A DNA stretch of 42,091 bases, taken from positions 1 through 42,091 of the forward strand of contig CANBTT010000024.1 of NCBI GenBank assembly GCA_947372465.1. The letters are read 5' to 3'. A program made the translations under genes and the position numbers. Positions 25,536 through 33,723 of the stretch are shown one piece after another. This stretch comes from Burkholderiales bacterium (lineage in GTDB: Bacteria > Pseudomonadota > Gammaproteobacteria > Burkholderiales > Burkholderiaceae_C). The notes beneath the pieces are model-generated. The model saw only the letters and a list, made by a program, of their open reading frames with translations. It was not told where the DNA came from and searched no databases. Each line of letters opens with the position of its first letter. The first letter of the stretch is position 1.

Positions 25536-26011
25536 GCCTGTGCTCCTGCCAAAATTTTGGCTTGTGCGCGCTTGATCGCGCGAAGAATAGAGACGTGTGT
25601 ACCGCAGCGGCATTTCAAATCTTTCAGCCCCTCTTTGAGCTCCTCCTCTGTTGCTTTGGGGTTCTTGCGCAACAAAGCCTCTGCGGTCATGAGCCAGCCG
25701 TTGATGCAATAACCGCACTGCGTGACTTGCTCTTCAACAAAAGCACTTTGGAGGGGGTGAGGCTTCTCGGGTGTGCCCAAGCTTTTGAGTGTTTTGATCG
25801 ACTGGTTGCTCACCGCAGACACAGGGACCGAGCAAGAGCGAACAGGCATGCCATTCAATTGAACCGTACACGCACCGCACTGTGCCAAACCACACCCAAA
25901 TTTGGGATTGTTCATCTGCAAATCATCTCGAAGTGCGTACAACAAGGGCATCTGCGGATCCCCATCAACTTGGACATTGAGTCCATCAACCTTGAACGAA
26001 GTAATAGACAT
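25532..26011 (-). CDS. iorA: 2Fe-2S iron-sulfur subunit of molybdenum hydroxylase (isoquinoline 1-oxidoreductase alpha type)
   Basis: A 159-residue electron-transfer subunit with two [2Fe-2S] domains. The plant-ferredoxin-type cluster motif is 'FGCGLAQCGACTV' with a later Cys ('VRSCSVPVS'). The second, four-helix domain has 'CGYCINGW' and 'KCRCGTH'. It passes electrons from the Moco subunit to an external acceptor, often a cytochrome, which is not encoded nearby. GAGGAG lies 6-7 bases before the ATG. Its stop overlaps the iorB start by 4 bases, so stoichiometric translation is likely. It has no leader of its own and would be exported with the Tat-tagged large subunit. Confidence 0.93.
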   Translation of the reverse strand: MSITSFKVDGLNVQVDGDPQMPLLYALRDDLQMNNPKFGCGLAQCGACTVQLNGMPVRSCSVPVSAVSNQSIKTLKSLGTPEKPHPLQSAFVEEQVTQCGYCINGWLMTAEALLRKNPKATEEELKEGLKDLKCRCGTHVSILRAIKRAQAKILAGAQA

Positions 26012-26167
26012 TTTGACTCCTCAACCCTTATGATTCAATAAACGCTAAACTCTATCGACTAATTCCTCAAAGAAGTACCCTGATAAACACCAATAGGGAG
26101 GCGTTTTTGCCTTAAAACCTCCTACTAGCCTTTGCCCAGATCCTCCCCTCCTTAAGCTCTGCCCCTC

Positions 26168-26731
26168 ATGACCCGCCCCTTTAAACGCCTAATCCTTGTT
26201 GTGAGCACCCTCCTTTTGAGCCCTGTCCTCAGCTTGGTGGGCTTTTATGCTTGGGTTCATTTTGCCGGCAACTTTCACGAAGTTGCCCGACACCAGGTTT
26301 ATCGCTCTGGACAACTCAATGCGACAGAGCTCGCGCACAGAACCCAAGAAGTCGGACTCAAAAGCATTTTGAATTTGCGTGGAGAAAATCCAGATGCCCC
26401 TTGGTACCAAGAAGAGATCCTCGCCGCCAAGGCCTTGGGTCTTTTGCACATGGACGTCTCCTTATCGGCAAGCACCCCCGTGAACACCGAACAACTTAAA
26501 GCCATTTTGCAATTGATCGACTCGGCGCCCAAACCCTTGCTGATCCACTGCACCGATGGCGCCGACAGGAGTGGCCTGGTCTCAGCGGTCTACCTTCTGA
26601 GAGCCGGTGAAAATACAGCAAAGGCCAAAGAACAACTGTCTTGGCGCTTTGGGCACTTCCCCCACCTGCTGTGGACCTTTACCCGAGCCATGGACCAGAG
26701 TTTGGCGCTCTACTTGAGCGAGAGCCCTTGA
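26168..26731 (+). CDS. Membrane-anchored dual-specificity/tyrosine phosphatase-like protein
   Basis: A 187-residue protein with an N-terminal membrane anchor or signal (~8-30) and a cysteine-phosphatase domain. The P-loop is H127-C128-T-D-G-A-D-R134-S-G, the C-x5-R signature, with 'YRSGQLNATELAHRTQEVGL' and 'ILNLRGENPDAPWYQEE' before it, as in DSP-like bacterial phosphatases. It would hydrolyse a phosphoester in the periplasm or at the membrane face; the substrate could be a protein, phosphoinositide or other phosphate. It stands alone, divergent from iorA. The alkaline phosphatase gene 660 bases on is on the other strand, so no operon link can be claimed. Confidence 0.85.
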   Translation: MTRPFKRLILVVSTLLLSPVLSLVGFYAWVHFAGNFHEVARHQVYRSGQLNATELAHRTQEVGLKSILNLRGENPDAPWYQEEILAAKALGLLHMDVSLSASTPVNTEQLKAILQLIDSAPKPLLIHCTDGADRSGLVSAVYLLRAGENTAKAKEQLSWRFGHFPHLLWTFTRAMDQSLALYLSESP

Positions 26732-26778
26732 AGGGCTTGAACATTGAAAACAAGCCCTTTGAAGCTCTTGTGTTGAGC

Positions 26779-27225
26779 TTACTTTAAAAAGGTGCAATTG
26801 AGCTTTTCAAGTCGGTTCAAAGACTTCTTGAACACCACCGCTTCGCCCTTGGCGATGTTGAGCTCAAACGTGTTGTCATAGGGGAGTGTCGGAAAACTAA
26901 AATTGATGAACTGCTTGTTCACCACGTGGTAGTTGCCAATCAAATCGTAAGGGGACTTGCCCATGTCGCTTGCATCGTCCTTGGCACCCGTCACAACGTA
27001 GCCGCGGTAGAAAATAAAAAGATTTTTATCACACTTCCAATATTGCCCATTGGCTTTGGCCTCGGTGTAAAAACTCTCCGTCTTGGTTTTTTTATCCTTC
27101 TCCTCTTGGTCCAGCCTTTTCTTGTCCTCCACACTCAAATCGTAGAGCTTTTGCAAATTTTGCGCTTGGGCCACAGGCCAGCACACCAAAAAGGTCAGCA
27201 AAAAAATCTTTAAAGCATAAGACAT
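26779..27225 (-). CDS. Hypothetical exported protein
   Basis: I do not recognise the family. The 148-residue protein has a signal peptide (~1-21, ILLTFLVCWPVAQA-QN), a highly charged Lys/Glu/Asp helix at ~30-48, and a compact C-terminal part rich in aromatic residues. Two cysteines remain after the leader (in 'YWKCDKNLF' and 'LNCTFLK') and could form a disulfide. The pattern 'GKSPYDLIGNYHVVNKQ' suggests a small beta-rich domain. Hairpins lie upstream between it and the alkaline phosphatase gene, so it is probably transcribed separately. No function is inferred. Confidence 0.65.
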   Translation of the reverse strand: MSYALKIFLLTFLVCWPVAQAQNLQKLYDLSVEDKKRLDQEEKDKKTKTESFYTEAKANGQYWKCDKNLFIFYRGYVVTGAKDDASDMGKSPYDLIGNYHVVNKQFINFSFPTLPYDNTFELNIAKGEAVVFKKSLNRLEKLNCTFLK

Positions 27226-27236
27226 AAGGGCGTCAC

Positions 27237-27275
27237 TAAAAAAAGGCCCGCAAGGGTTTTCTTAAAAACCCTTGC
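27237..27275 (-). terminator. Perfect 11-base hairpin with minus-strand T-run
   Basis: GCAAGGGTTTT (27250-27260) pairs with AAAACCCTTGC (27265-27275). On the minus strand a run of seven T follows after GGGCC. It lies downstream of the alkaline phosphatase gene and directly upstream of the small exported gene, so it could terminate read-through or attenuate that gene. Confidence 0.65.
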
Positions 27276-27316
27276 AGCTTGCAAATCCCAAAGTGTAACG
27301 CCACTTAAACCCCCCC

Positions 27317-27345
27317 AAAAAAGCGTGAGCACAGTTTGCGCTCAC
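27317..27345 (-). terminator. Terminator of the alkaline phosphatase gene
   Basis: GTGAGC (27325-27330) pairs with GCTCAC (27340-27345); on the minus strand six T follow (A-run 27317-27322). It is 48 bases after the stop at 27394. Confidence 0.7.
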
Positions 27346-27393
27346 CCAAGGGCTTTTAGCCCCTAGGCGCGCCCTTGGTGCTGTGCTTTACGC

Positions 27394-29409
27394 TCATTGG
27401 CGAGCTGCGCCAAAGTTGGGCGCCACCACGCCCCCCAACGCCGCTTGGCCCAATTTGAAGAACACATCGGTGTTGTCAATGACCCCCGTAAAGGACCAGG
27501 CCCCAGGACCAAAGGCCGAGATCGGTATGTCGGTGGCCGTGTGCACGGCACTGGGGCCGGGCACCTGGCCCGTGACCTCATAACGACCCTCCGTGTCTCT
27601 GGCTTTGGCGTCGGCGGGATGGGCCTTCAAAGGCGCCTGATTGACAAAGGGTTGTTGCACGTCTTGAAGAGGCAATTCATTGCTTCTCCAATCTTCAAAG
27701 CGATCGGCGTTGGCACCGTAACCCACCAAAATCTTGAAATCGATGTCGGTGGTTTGCGGATAACCGTCTTGGGCCATCACATACTTGGGAAACCCAGCTT
27801 TTTCGTAAATGCCCACCACTTTGTCTCTCAGGTTTTCAACGCCGCCTGCTCGAGTGAGCTCTTGCAGCCTGGCATCGCTCACCATGGAGCCCCCGATCAA
27901 TGCCGCGCCTGAGCACTCATGGTCGGCCGTCACGATCACCAAGGTGTCGCGCCTGCTGCTTGCATAGGCCTTGGCCACCTTGATGGCTTTGTCAAACTCC
28001 AAGGTGTCCAAGATCCACCGCTCGGTGTCCATGTTGTGCGCTTGTTTGTCAATGGATGCGGCCTCGACCATCAACACGAAGCCGTTTTTCTTTTTGGCCA
28101 AGACATCAATCGCTTTTTGCGTCATCTCGTCAAGCATGGGCTGATCCGGTAGACCAAAGTCATCCACCACACGGCCCTTTTGTCCCTTGATCACAGCACG
28201 GCGTCCATCGATTTTGTCCAGCGCCACATTCATGTTTGAATAGGCAAAGAGACCCAGCAATTGATCGGCTTTCTTGGCATCGATTTGGTCCAAGGCGGAT
28301 TTGCTGGCTGCGTAGGCAAAGCCCGCGGCTTGAAAGTCACCAATCAAATTCCTCTCGCGGTCCATTCGCCCTGCACTGGCGCCCCATTGAGACGCAATGA
28401 GGGAGGTGTGTGGCTCCGTGGGTGAGAACGCATAATCGTTTCTCTCACTCCTGGCAGATCCTGCCTCAGTGGAGGGCAAAAACCACTTGCGCCCACCCCC
28501 CATCAACACCGACAAACCCGTCAAATGGCGGTCGTCAAAAAACTGATCCACGATGCCTGTGCCTGCACCTCGGTTGCTGGTGTGCACAGCGTTGCCCGCA
28601 GGCGTCGCATCAAACACATCGGCTGTGGTCACAACCCCCAAGGCCTTGCCCTGTGTGCGGTGCAAGTACTCGCTCAAATACTCGATTCGAGGATTGTCAA
28701 AGGGGTCGGTGGTGTCGTCTGGGAACACCCCCTCTTCGTTGTTGTTGTTTTTGTTGCCCGAAACATAAGCCGTCATGCCAGGTGAGGAATCGGTCACAAT
28801 GGAGTTCAAAGACGATGTCTTGACCATGCCAGTCACGGGAAAGGTGTCCATGGTCAAAGGCTCAATCACTTTGCCTTGGGCGTAGCCGCCGCCCACAATT
28901 CGCGCCGCGGTTCTTTGCGCTGCCCCCATGCCATCACCAAGCATGATGATGATGTTCTTGATCTTTTGCCCGCCTTGGGTCAGAGCGACCACTTCAAAGT
29001 TGCCCTTGGCCACGGCGGTCTGGCCGTCGCTTTGGGTGACGCTCACAGCAAAGACATGTACCCCAGGTTTTTTGAGCCCGAGTGCACGCACGGTCGCAAT
29101 GGCGGTGTTTTTGGGCGCACTGGCCACGCAGCCTTGTGCGCAGTCGCGCAAACTCATGGGCAATTTGAGAGGCTGGCCATTGATCGAAAACTCCACCTTC
29201 GTGATGGTTTTGCTCGCCTCATCGGGTCGAATGGTCGCTTGCAAATCAAAGCGCTGATCAGGAAGGAAGCGCGCAATGATGGGCGCCTCACGCGCGCTCG
29301 TGAAGAGCTCACTGGGCGGCGTCAAGCGAGTCACCACAGGGGCTGCAGCAACCATTTGTGCGACCAAAAGGCCAAGGCCTGGTAAACAGATCTTCTTGAG
29401 TAATGTCAT
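27394..29409 (-). CDS. Alkaline phosphatase with N-terminal Ig-like domain
   Basis: A 671-residue exported metal-dependent phosphomonoesterase. It has a signal peptide (~1-23), an Ig-like beta domain (~44-142, with 'KVEFSINGQPLKL' and 'GVHVFAVSVTQSDGQ') and the PhoA-superfamily domain from ~150. Metal-site motifs are 'IIIMLGDGMGAAQ' (D159), 'FVLMVEAASIDKQAHNMD', 'VIVTADHECSG' and a late 'HTATDIPISAFGPG'. The nucleophile region is 'IVTDSSPGMTAYVSGNK' (Ser at 208/209), compared with T-D-S-A-A-T in E. coli PhoA. The enzyme is longer than E. coli PhoA because of the N-terminal domain and insertions. It is preceded by a small exported gene 93 bases upstream on the same strand. No Pho box was recognised. 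Confidence 0.92.
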   Translation of the reverse strand: MTLLKKICLPGLGLLVAQMVAAAPVVTRLTPPSELFTSAREAPIIARFLPDQRFDLQATIRPDEASKTITKVEFSINGQPLKLPMSLRDCAQGCVASAPKNTAIATVRALGLKKPGVHVFAVSVTQSDGQTAVAKGNFEVVALTQGGQKIKNIIIMLGDGMGAAQRTAARIVGGGYAQGKVIEPLTMDTFPVTGMVKTSSLNSIVTDSSPGMTAYVSGNKNNNNEEGVFPDDTTDPFDNPRIEYLSEYLHRTQGKALGVVTTADVFDATPAGNAVHTSNRGAGTGIVDQFFDDRHLTGLSVLMGGGRKWFLPSTEAGSARSERNDYAFSPTEPHTSLIASQWGASAGRMDRERNLIGDFQAAGFAYAASKSALDQIDAKKADQLLGLFAYSNMNVALDKIDGRRAVIKGQKGRVVDDFGLPDQPMLDEMTQKAIDVLAKKKNGFVLMVEAASIDKQAHNMDTERWILDTLEFDKAIKVAKAYASSRRDTLVIVTADHECSGAALIGGSMVSDARLQELTRAGGVENLRDKVVGIYEKAGFPKYVMAQDGYPQTTDIDFKILVGYGANADRFEDWRSNELPLQDVQQPFVNQAPLKAHPADAKARDTEGRYEVTGQVPGPSAVHTATDIPISAFGPGAWSFTGVIDNTDVFFKLGQAALGGVVAPNFGAARQ

Positions 29410-29502
29410 AAAAGTTTCAATCCAGTGAAGATGAAAAAAATCGCCAAAGACGTTTTGCTTTGGACATGCGAGCGGTTTTGCAACACCATCGTCTGCGCCC
29501 CT

Positions 29503-30051
29503 TCAAACCCGCGGGGCAAGCGGCAAAAGGGGCACATGCGGCGTGCTCTCACCTTGAACCTGGACAGCGCCCGGATCCAAATGCAGCCGTATCCAAGACA
29601 CCTGCGAGCTGTCTGACTCTTGGCGACCCAAGGACAAACGACCTCTCAGTTGAATCAGTCCACTGCGGTGGGGGACCCAAGTGGCCGACTGAGAAGCATG
29701 AAGGATCACCCATACCGCATGGGCGGGCAAGTCGTTGGCCTCACCATCCGCATGGTCGTTGATCTCAACGGGACGAGGCGACAAAATAAATGTCCCAGCT
29801 ACTGGCTGCTCGACGTTGACCATGTAGCCCGTGATGCTCACGCGTTGACCGTCCAAGGCCAAGGCCTTGGGTGTGAAGGCAAGCCCCTTGGGGCCAAACG
29901 GCATTTGAAAGAAATCCTTGAAGGCCATCTCTTGCGCCACTTGGACGGATCCAGGTGAGGAGGACGGCTGGCTTTGAGCATGGGGCGCGCTCAAAGCAAC
30001 ACAGCATAAAGCGATGCGTGTGATCCAGAAAACAAAATATCTTGAAACCAT
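29503..30051 (-). CDS. Hypothetical exported protein upstream of alkaline phosphatase
   Basis: Not recognised with certainty. The start at 30051 gives 182 residues with a signal peptide (~1-27, ending APHAQSQ); the frame extends to 30105. The core contains 'FKDFFQMPFGPKGLAFTPKA', 'LDGQRVSITGYMVNVEQPV', 'GTFILSPRPVEINDHADGEA' and 'LPAHAVWVILHASQ', the type of beta-rich pattern seen in small periplasmic OB-fold or DUF3299-like proteins. That comparison is loose. Co-orientation and the short gap to the alkaline phosphatase gene suggest one transcript. No cysteine-based metal site or enzyme motif is evident. Confidence 0.65.
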   Translation of the reverse strand: MVSRYFVFWITRIALCCVALSAPHAQSQPSSSPGSVQVAQEMAFKDFFQMPFGPKGLAFTPKALALDGQRVSITGYMVNVEQPVAGTFILSPRPVEINDHADGEANDLPAHAVWVILHASQSATWVPHRSGLIQLRGRLSLGRQESDSSQVSWIRLHLDPGAVQVQGESTPHVPLLPLAPRV

Positions 30052-30366
30052 GCTTGAATTTTTTAAAAAATCCTCTGTCAACCCAACACCCTTCAACCTG
30101 TCCATAGAACACCCTGTTCATAGGCACGCTCATCTGAAGCAGCAACAGTGTTTTGGCCTTAGACCTTTTGGGCGAAGACTTATGATAGGCTTTGTTTGTG
30201 AAGAAATCATGACACAAATGAGACAAACCCGATGCAAGATGCACTGCTTTTGCGCCTTTTTTCATCAACTGGACGTCACCAAGGACCGTGGATCGATTGT
30301 TTGTTTCACCAGCAAACCATTTCAATTTGGAATGCTAATTGCTAGACTGTTGGCAAGGACCGCAAA
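30052..30366. other. Divergent intergenic region before the Rieske oxygenase gene
   Basis: No gene supported. It must contain the promoters for the minus-strand phosphatase operon and for the large plus-strand catabolic cluster. AAGGA lies 7 bases before the ATG at 30367. No clear operator repeat or -35/-10 pair found. Confidence 0.4.
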
Positions 30367-31389
30367 ATGCTCACCACTCAACAACCCGTTTTTCACCGCT
30401 ACTGGCATGCCGCCATGCCCTTGTCCCTGTTAAAGGATGGCCCCAAGCCCTTTAAACTTTTGGGACAAGACATCGTTTTGTTCCTGGACGAAACGGGGGC
30501 CCCAGCGGCGCTCAAAGACCGTTGTTGCCACCGAACGGCCAAGCTCTCCAAGGGCTGGGGGAGCAAGGGACGCATCCAATGTGGCTACCACGGTTGGACC
30601 TATGACAGGCGAGGCAAAGTGGTTGACATCCCCCAGTGGGAGGAAGGCAAACCCATTCCAGATCAACTCGGCACGACGGCCTACCAAGCGCAAGCCAAAT
30701 ACGGCTATGCCTGGGTCTGCCTGGGAGAGCCCTTGGCCGACATCCCAGAGCTGCCTGAGTTTGAGGACCCCAAATTCAGAACCATCTTTCAGTTCTATGA
30801 AACATGGGCAACCTCCCCCATGCGAGCGCTAGAGAATTCCTTTGACAACGCCCACTTCAGTTTTGTGCACCGCGCCACCTTTGGCATCTCCTCTCAACCC
30901 AAGCCCAGCAGTTACGAGTTGGTCGACAACGACCACGGCTTTTATGCTGAAACCATCGTGCAGGCCACGAACCCTGAGAAATTTCAACGCATCAGTGGCG
31001 ACAAGAACCCCTTGACCACACGGCACATGCGCAACGCTTATTTCGAGCCCTTTTGCAGGCGCTTGGACATCGAATACCCCTCAGGCATTCGGCACATCAT
31101 CTTCAACGCCTTCACCCCCATTGATGACGCACACATTCAATTGTGTCAGTGGCTCTTTAGAAACGACACAGAAGAAGACTGCCCAGCTCAAATGCTCATT
31201 GATTTCGATGAAGTGATCACCCGTGAGGACAAGGACATCCTCGAATCAACCAACCCCGATGCGGTGATCGACGCCAAACGCCTGGGCATCGAGTTCTCCA
31301 TGCCCAGCGACCGTCCCGGCCTCTTGATTCGAAAACGACTCATGGGTCTTTTGACGGCCGCAGGTGAGGAAGAAATCTTTCACCCATGA
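30367..31389 (+). CDS. Rieske non-heme iron oxygenase (aromatic ring-hydroxylating / N-demethylase type)
   Basis: A 340-residue oxygenase component that activates O2 at a mononuclear Fe(II) fed by a Rieske [2Fe-2S] cluster. Cluster ligands are C53-x-H55 ('KDRCCHRTAKLSKGW') and C72-x2-H75 ('RIQCGYHGWTYD'). The iron site is D159-x2-H162-x4-H167 in 'ALENSFDNAHFSFVHRATFG'. Length and layout match the group that includes vanillate, dicamba and methylxanthine demethylases (NdmA-like) rather than two-subunit dioxygenases. No reductase or ferredoxin gene is nearby, so an unlinked partner must supply electrons. It is first in the plus-strand cluster; downstream deaminase genes make an N-containing substrate plausible. 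Confidence 0.9.
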   Translation: MLTTQQPVFHRYWHAAMPLSLLKDGPKPFKLLGQDIVLFLDETGAPAALKDRCCHRTAKLSKGWGSKGRIQCGYHGWTYDRRGKVVDIPQWEEGKPIPDQLGTTAYQAQAKYGYAWVCLGEPLADIPELPEFEDPKFRTIFQFYETWATSPMRALENSFDNAHFSFVHRATFGISSQPKPSSYELVDNDHGFYAETIVQATNPEKFQRISGDKNPLTTRHMRNAYFEPFCRRLDIEYPSGIRHIIFNAFTPIDDAHIQLCQWLFRNDTEEDCPAQMLIDFDEVITREDKDILESTNPDAVIDAKRLGIEFSMPSDRPGLLIRKRLMGLLTAAGEEEIFHP

Positions 31390-31429
31390 GCGCCCCTTTT
31401 TTTAACCTTTCAACCGGAGCCCCATCACC

Positions 31430-31942
31430 ATGAACACCCCCCCTTTGGACGAAGTCCAACTGAACGACACAGACGCCAAATACCTCAGACAAGCCATTGA
31501 ATTGTCCAAACGCGCGCGCGCTGGCAACAACCGCCCCTTTGGTGCCGTCATCATCTCCAAAGACGGTCAACTGCTGAGCGAGGGCTTTAACAACACCGCT
31601 GAGACGGGCGACATCACGGGGCACGCAGAAACCTCGGCGGTGCGAAATCTTGGCGCCAAGTACGACCGCGCAACCCTTGAAAACGCGACCATTTACTCCT
31701 CGGGCGAGCCTTGTGTGATGTGCGCGGGCTCGATTTTTTGGTCCGGCGTTGGGCGCGTGGTCTTTGGCATCGATGCCGTTCGCCTTCGCGTCTTCAGAGG
31801 TCAAGTGGCCGCCGCCAAGGATGTCGAGTTGTCTTGTCGCGATATTTTTAAATCCTCCCCCCACGACATCGAATGCATTGGACCGGCTTTGTTAGATGAG
31901 TCCACCCAGCCCCACATTGGGTTCTGGAGCGCACCAAAATAG
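31430..31942 (+). CDS. Nucleoside/nucleobase deaminase (CMP/dCMP deaminase fold)
   Basis: A 170-residue zinc deaminase that hydrolytically removes an amino group from a base or related heterocycle. Zinc and catalytic residues are H65-A-E67 ('GDITGHAETSAVRNL') and P94-C95-V-M-C98 ('SSGEPCVMCAGSIFWSGVGR'). The late 'VVFGIDAVRLRVF' strand and C-terminal extension resemble guanine-deaminase/tRNA-adenosine-deaminase-like enzymes. A CCGGAG sequence lies upstream of the ATG, and the same CAACCGGAG appears before the ABC receptor gene at 33724. It follows the Rieske gene by 40 bases, so they are likely co-transcribed. Confidence 0.9.
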   Translation: MNTPPLDEVQLNDTDAKYLRQAIELSKRARAGNNRPFGAVIISKDGQLLSEGFNNTAETGDITGHAETSAVRNLGAKYDRATLENATIYSSGEPCVMCAGSIFWSGVGRVVFGIDAVRLRVFRGQVAAAKDVELSCRDIFKSSPHDIECIGPALLDESTQPHIGFWSAPK

Positions 31943-31969
31943 ATGGCGCACCAAATAAGGGAGTCCATC

Positions 31970-32252
31970 GTGCGTGTTTTGGTGATTGACTGCCATCCCG
32001 TAGAAAGCAGCGAACACGCATCCCTTCACCAAGTGGCGCTCACCCCACTGCGCTCAGCAGGTCACGAGGTGGGCGGCGCTCTATATGGGGGATCCCCCTA
32101 GACGAATGATCACCGGCTGCTTGAAAATATTGAACGCAGGACCTGCAAAATTCTCCTTCATGGCCCACGACCACATGAGCATTGCAAGCCCTGCCTCTTT
32201 GAAAAAATTCATGAACAAAGTGGCCCTCAAAATGCGCCAGCTCAGCGCTTAA
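31970..32252 (+). pseudogene. Internally deleted NAD(P)H:quinone oxidoreductase-like gene
   Basis: From a GTG at 31970, 43 codons read like the N-terminus of a flavodoxin-fold NAD(P)H dehydrogenase (VRVLVIDCHPVESSEHASLH, then SAGHEV) and end at TAG 32099. In the +1-shifted frame from 32097, 51 codons read like the C-terminus of the same family ('RRMITGCLKILNAGPAKFSF', 'MAHDHMSIASPASLKKFMNK') up to TAA at 32250. Intact members are about 190-200 residues, so roughly 100 central codons are gone and the frames no longer match. The join lies at a perfect 12-base palindrome GGGGGATCCCCC (32087-32098). Homology is from memory of the family. The gene fills the otherwise empty space between the deaminase and amidohydrolase genes. 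Confidence 0.72.
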
Positions 32253-32283
32253 ACTTGGCACACCGCCTCTCATACACCCGCCC

Positions 32284-33594
32284 ATGAAAGCCCTACAAAA
32301 AATCACCCACGCTCGCCTGCCCCTTTGGTCTTTGCCAGCGAGCTGGCCCAAACAAAACGGGGCCATCGCATTGGCGAACATTGTGTTCTTGGGCAACAAA
32401 ATCGATCACATCACGCCAAGCACGCTTTTTGAAAACAGTCCTGAACTGAAGACGGCGACCTTGGCGCTGGAGCCCCCCTTTTCTGTCTCCGCTGAGCACG
32501 TGCTCGACGTGCACGGTGCGCTCGTCTTGCCAGGCCTTTTGGACGCCCACACCCACATCGACAAAACATTGACCTTGGGGCGCATCAAAGAGGTCAAGCC
32601 CGGCTTGTTGAATGCCATTCAAGCCATGATGGTGGACCGCGCCAGTTGGAGCGAAGAGGACATTCGCGCCAGAGCCAGCAAGGCGCTTCAGTGGGCCCAC
32701 GCCGCTGGGGTCACGCACCTCCGAACGCATTGTGACTGGTGGGAACCGAGCACCACGCCCTTGGCCTGGCACGTGATCAAGGACTTGGCCCTTGAATGGC
32801 AAAGCAGCATCAAGGTGTCCCGCTCGGCCCTCATCCCCCTCACCCTTTTTAAAGAAGAGGAAAGCGCAAACGCCCTGGCCAAAGCGGTCTCCCAGTCCAA
32901 CGCGCCTAAGCACCGAGCATCATTGGGGGGCTTTATTCACACCTCCAACTGGGACCCACAAGCGCTAAAGCATCTCTTTGAAGCCGCAGAGCGCTTTGAG
33001 CTCGATCTAGATTTGCACGTGGACGAAGAGCTCAACCCTCAAGCCCAAGGTCTTCAAAGCATTGCTCAGCTGGTCACCCAGATGCAGTTCAAGGGCCGTG
33101 TGGTGTGTGGCCACACCTGTGCCTTGGCACAAAAGCCAGAGGCCGAAGGCCTTTGCATTTTGGACCAAGTGGCCCTCTCGGGCCTGACCCTGGTGACGCT
33201 GCCGGTGACGAACTTGTTGCTCCAAGACGCGACCCCTGAGCGCACCCCCAAATTGCGCGGCATGACCCTTGTCAAAGAAGCACGAGCAAGAGGCATTCCC
33301 GTGTTGATGGGCAGTGACAATGTGCAAGATCCCTTTTGCTCGATGGGCAGCTACGACCCCTTGGAGGCCATGATCATTGGCACGCCCATGGGGCAACTTG
33401 GGCAAGCCTTTGACGTTTGGTCAGAAAGCATCTGTCAAACCGCTTGGATCGAGTCCACCCTAGATGCGCCTCAACCCCAAGCTTTGGAGCAAGGCGCCAA
33501 AGCCAATCTCATTGTTTTCAAGCAAGCCAACACCATAGGCTTTCCCTCCCAAACTCACCCAAGAGCCATCGTGCGAGATGCCGTCTTGCTTTGA
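32284..33594 (+). CDS. Amidohydrolase, cytosine deaminase-like
   Basis: A 436-residue metal-dependent TIM-barrel hydrolase. The metal motif is 'LPGLLDAHTHIDKTLTLGR' (H89, H91). Others are 'LDLDLHVDEELNPQAQGL' (the His and Glu typical of cytosine deaminase), 'RVVCGHTCALAQKPE' and the Asp of 'IPVLMGSDNVQDPFCSMG'. C-terminal 'LEQGAKANLIVFKQA' closes the composite beta domain. In CodA relatives this enzyme deaminates cytosine, creatinine, isoguanine or similar cyclic amidines. The linked transporter and deaminase suggest a cyclic N-containing compound, not specifically cytosine. There is no strong ribosome site; the start lies 31 bases after the pseudogene. Confidence 0.88.
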   Translation: MKALQKITHARLPLWSLPASWPKQNGAIALANIVFLGNKIDHITPSTLFENSPELKTATLALEPPFSVSAEHVLDVHGALVLPGLLDAHTHIDKTLTLGRIKEVKPGLLNAIQAMMVDRASWSEEDIRARASKALQWAHAAGVTHLRTHCDWWEPSTTPLAWHVIKDLALEWQSSIKVSRSALIPLTLFKEEESANALAKAVSQSNAPKHRASLGGFIHTSNWDPQALKHLFEAAERFELDLDLHVDEELNPQAQGLQSIAQLVTQMQFKGRVVCGHTCALAQKPEAEGLCILDQVALSGLTLVTLPVTNLLLQDATPERTPKLRGMTLVKEARARGIPVLMGSDNVQDPFCSMGSYDPLEAMIIGTPMGQLGQAFDVWSESICQTAWIESTLDAPQPQALEQGAKANLIVFKQANTIGFPSQTHPRAIVRDAVLL

Positions 33595-33723
33595 GTCCCA
33601 TGCATTTTGTCAGCCGTCAAACGAACCGCATGATGAACACTCAAGTCTCCTCGCCCACCCACGCCACGGCAAAACCCTTGGCCAAATATTTTTTTTAATT
33701 GACATCAACCGGAGTGCTTAGAA

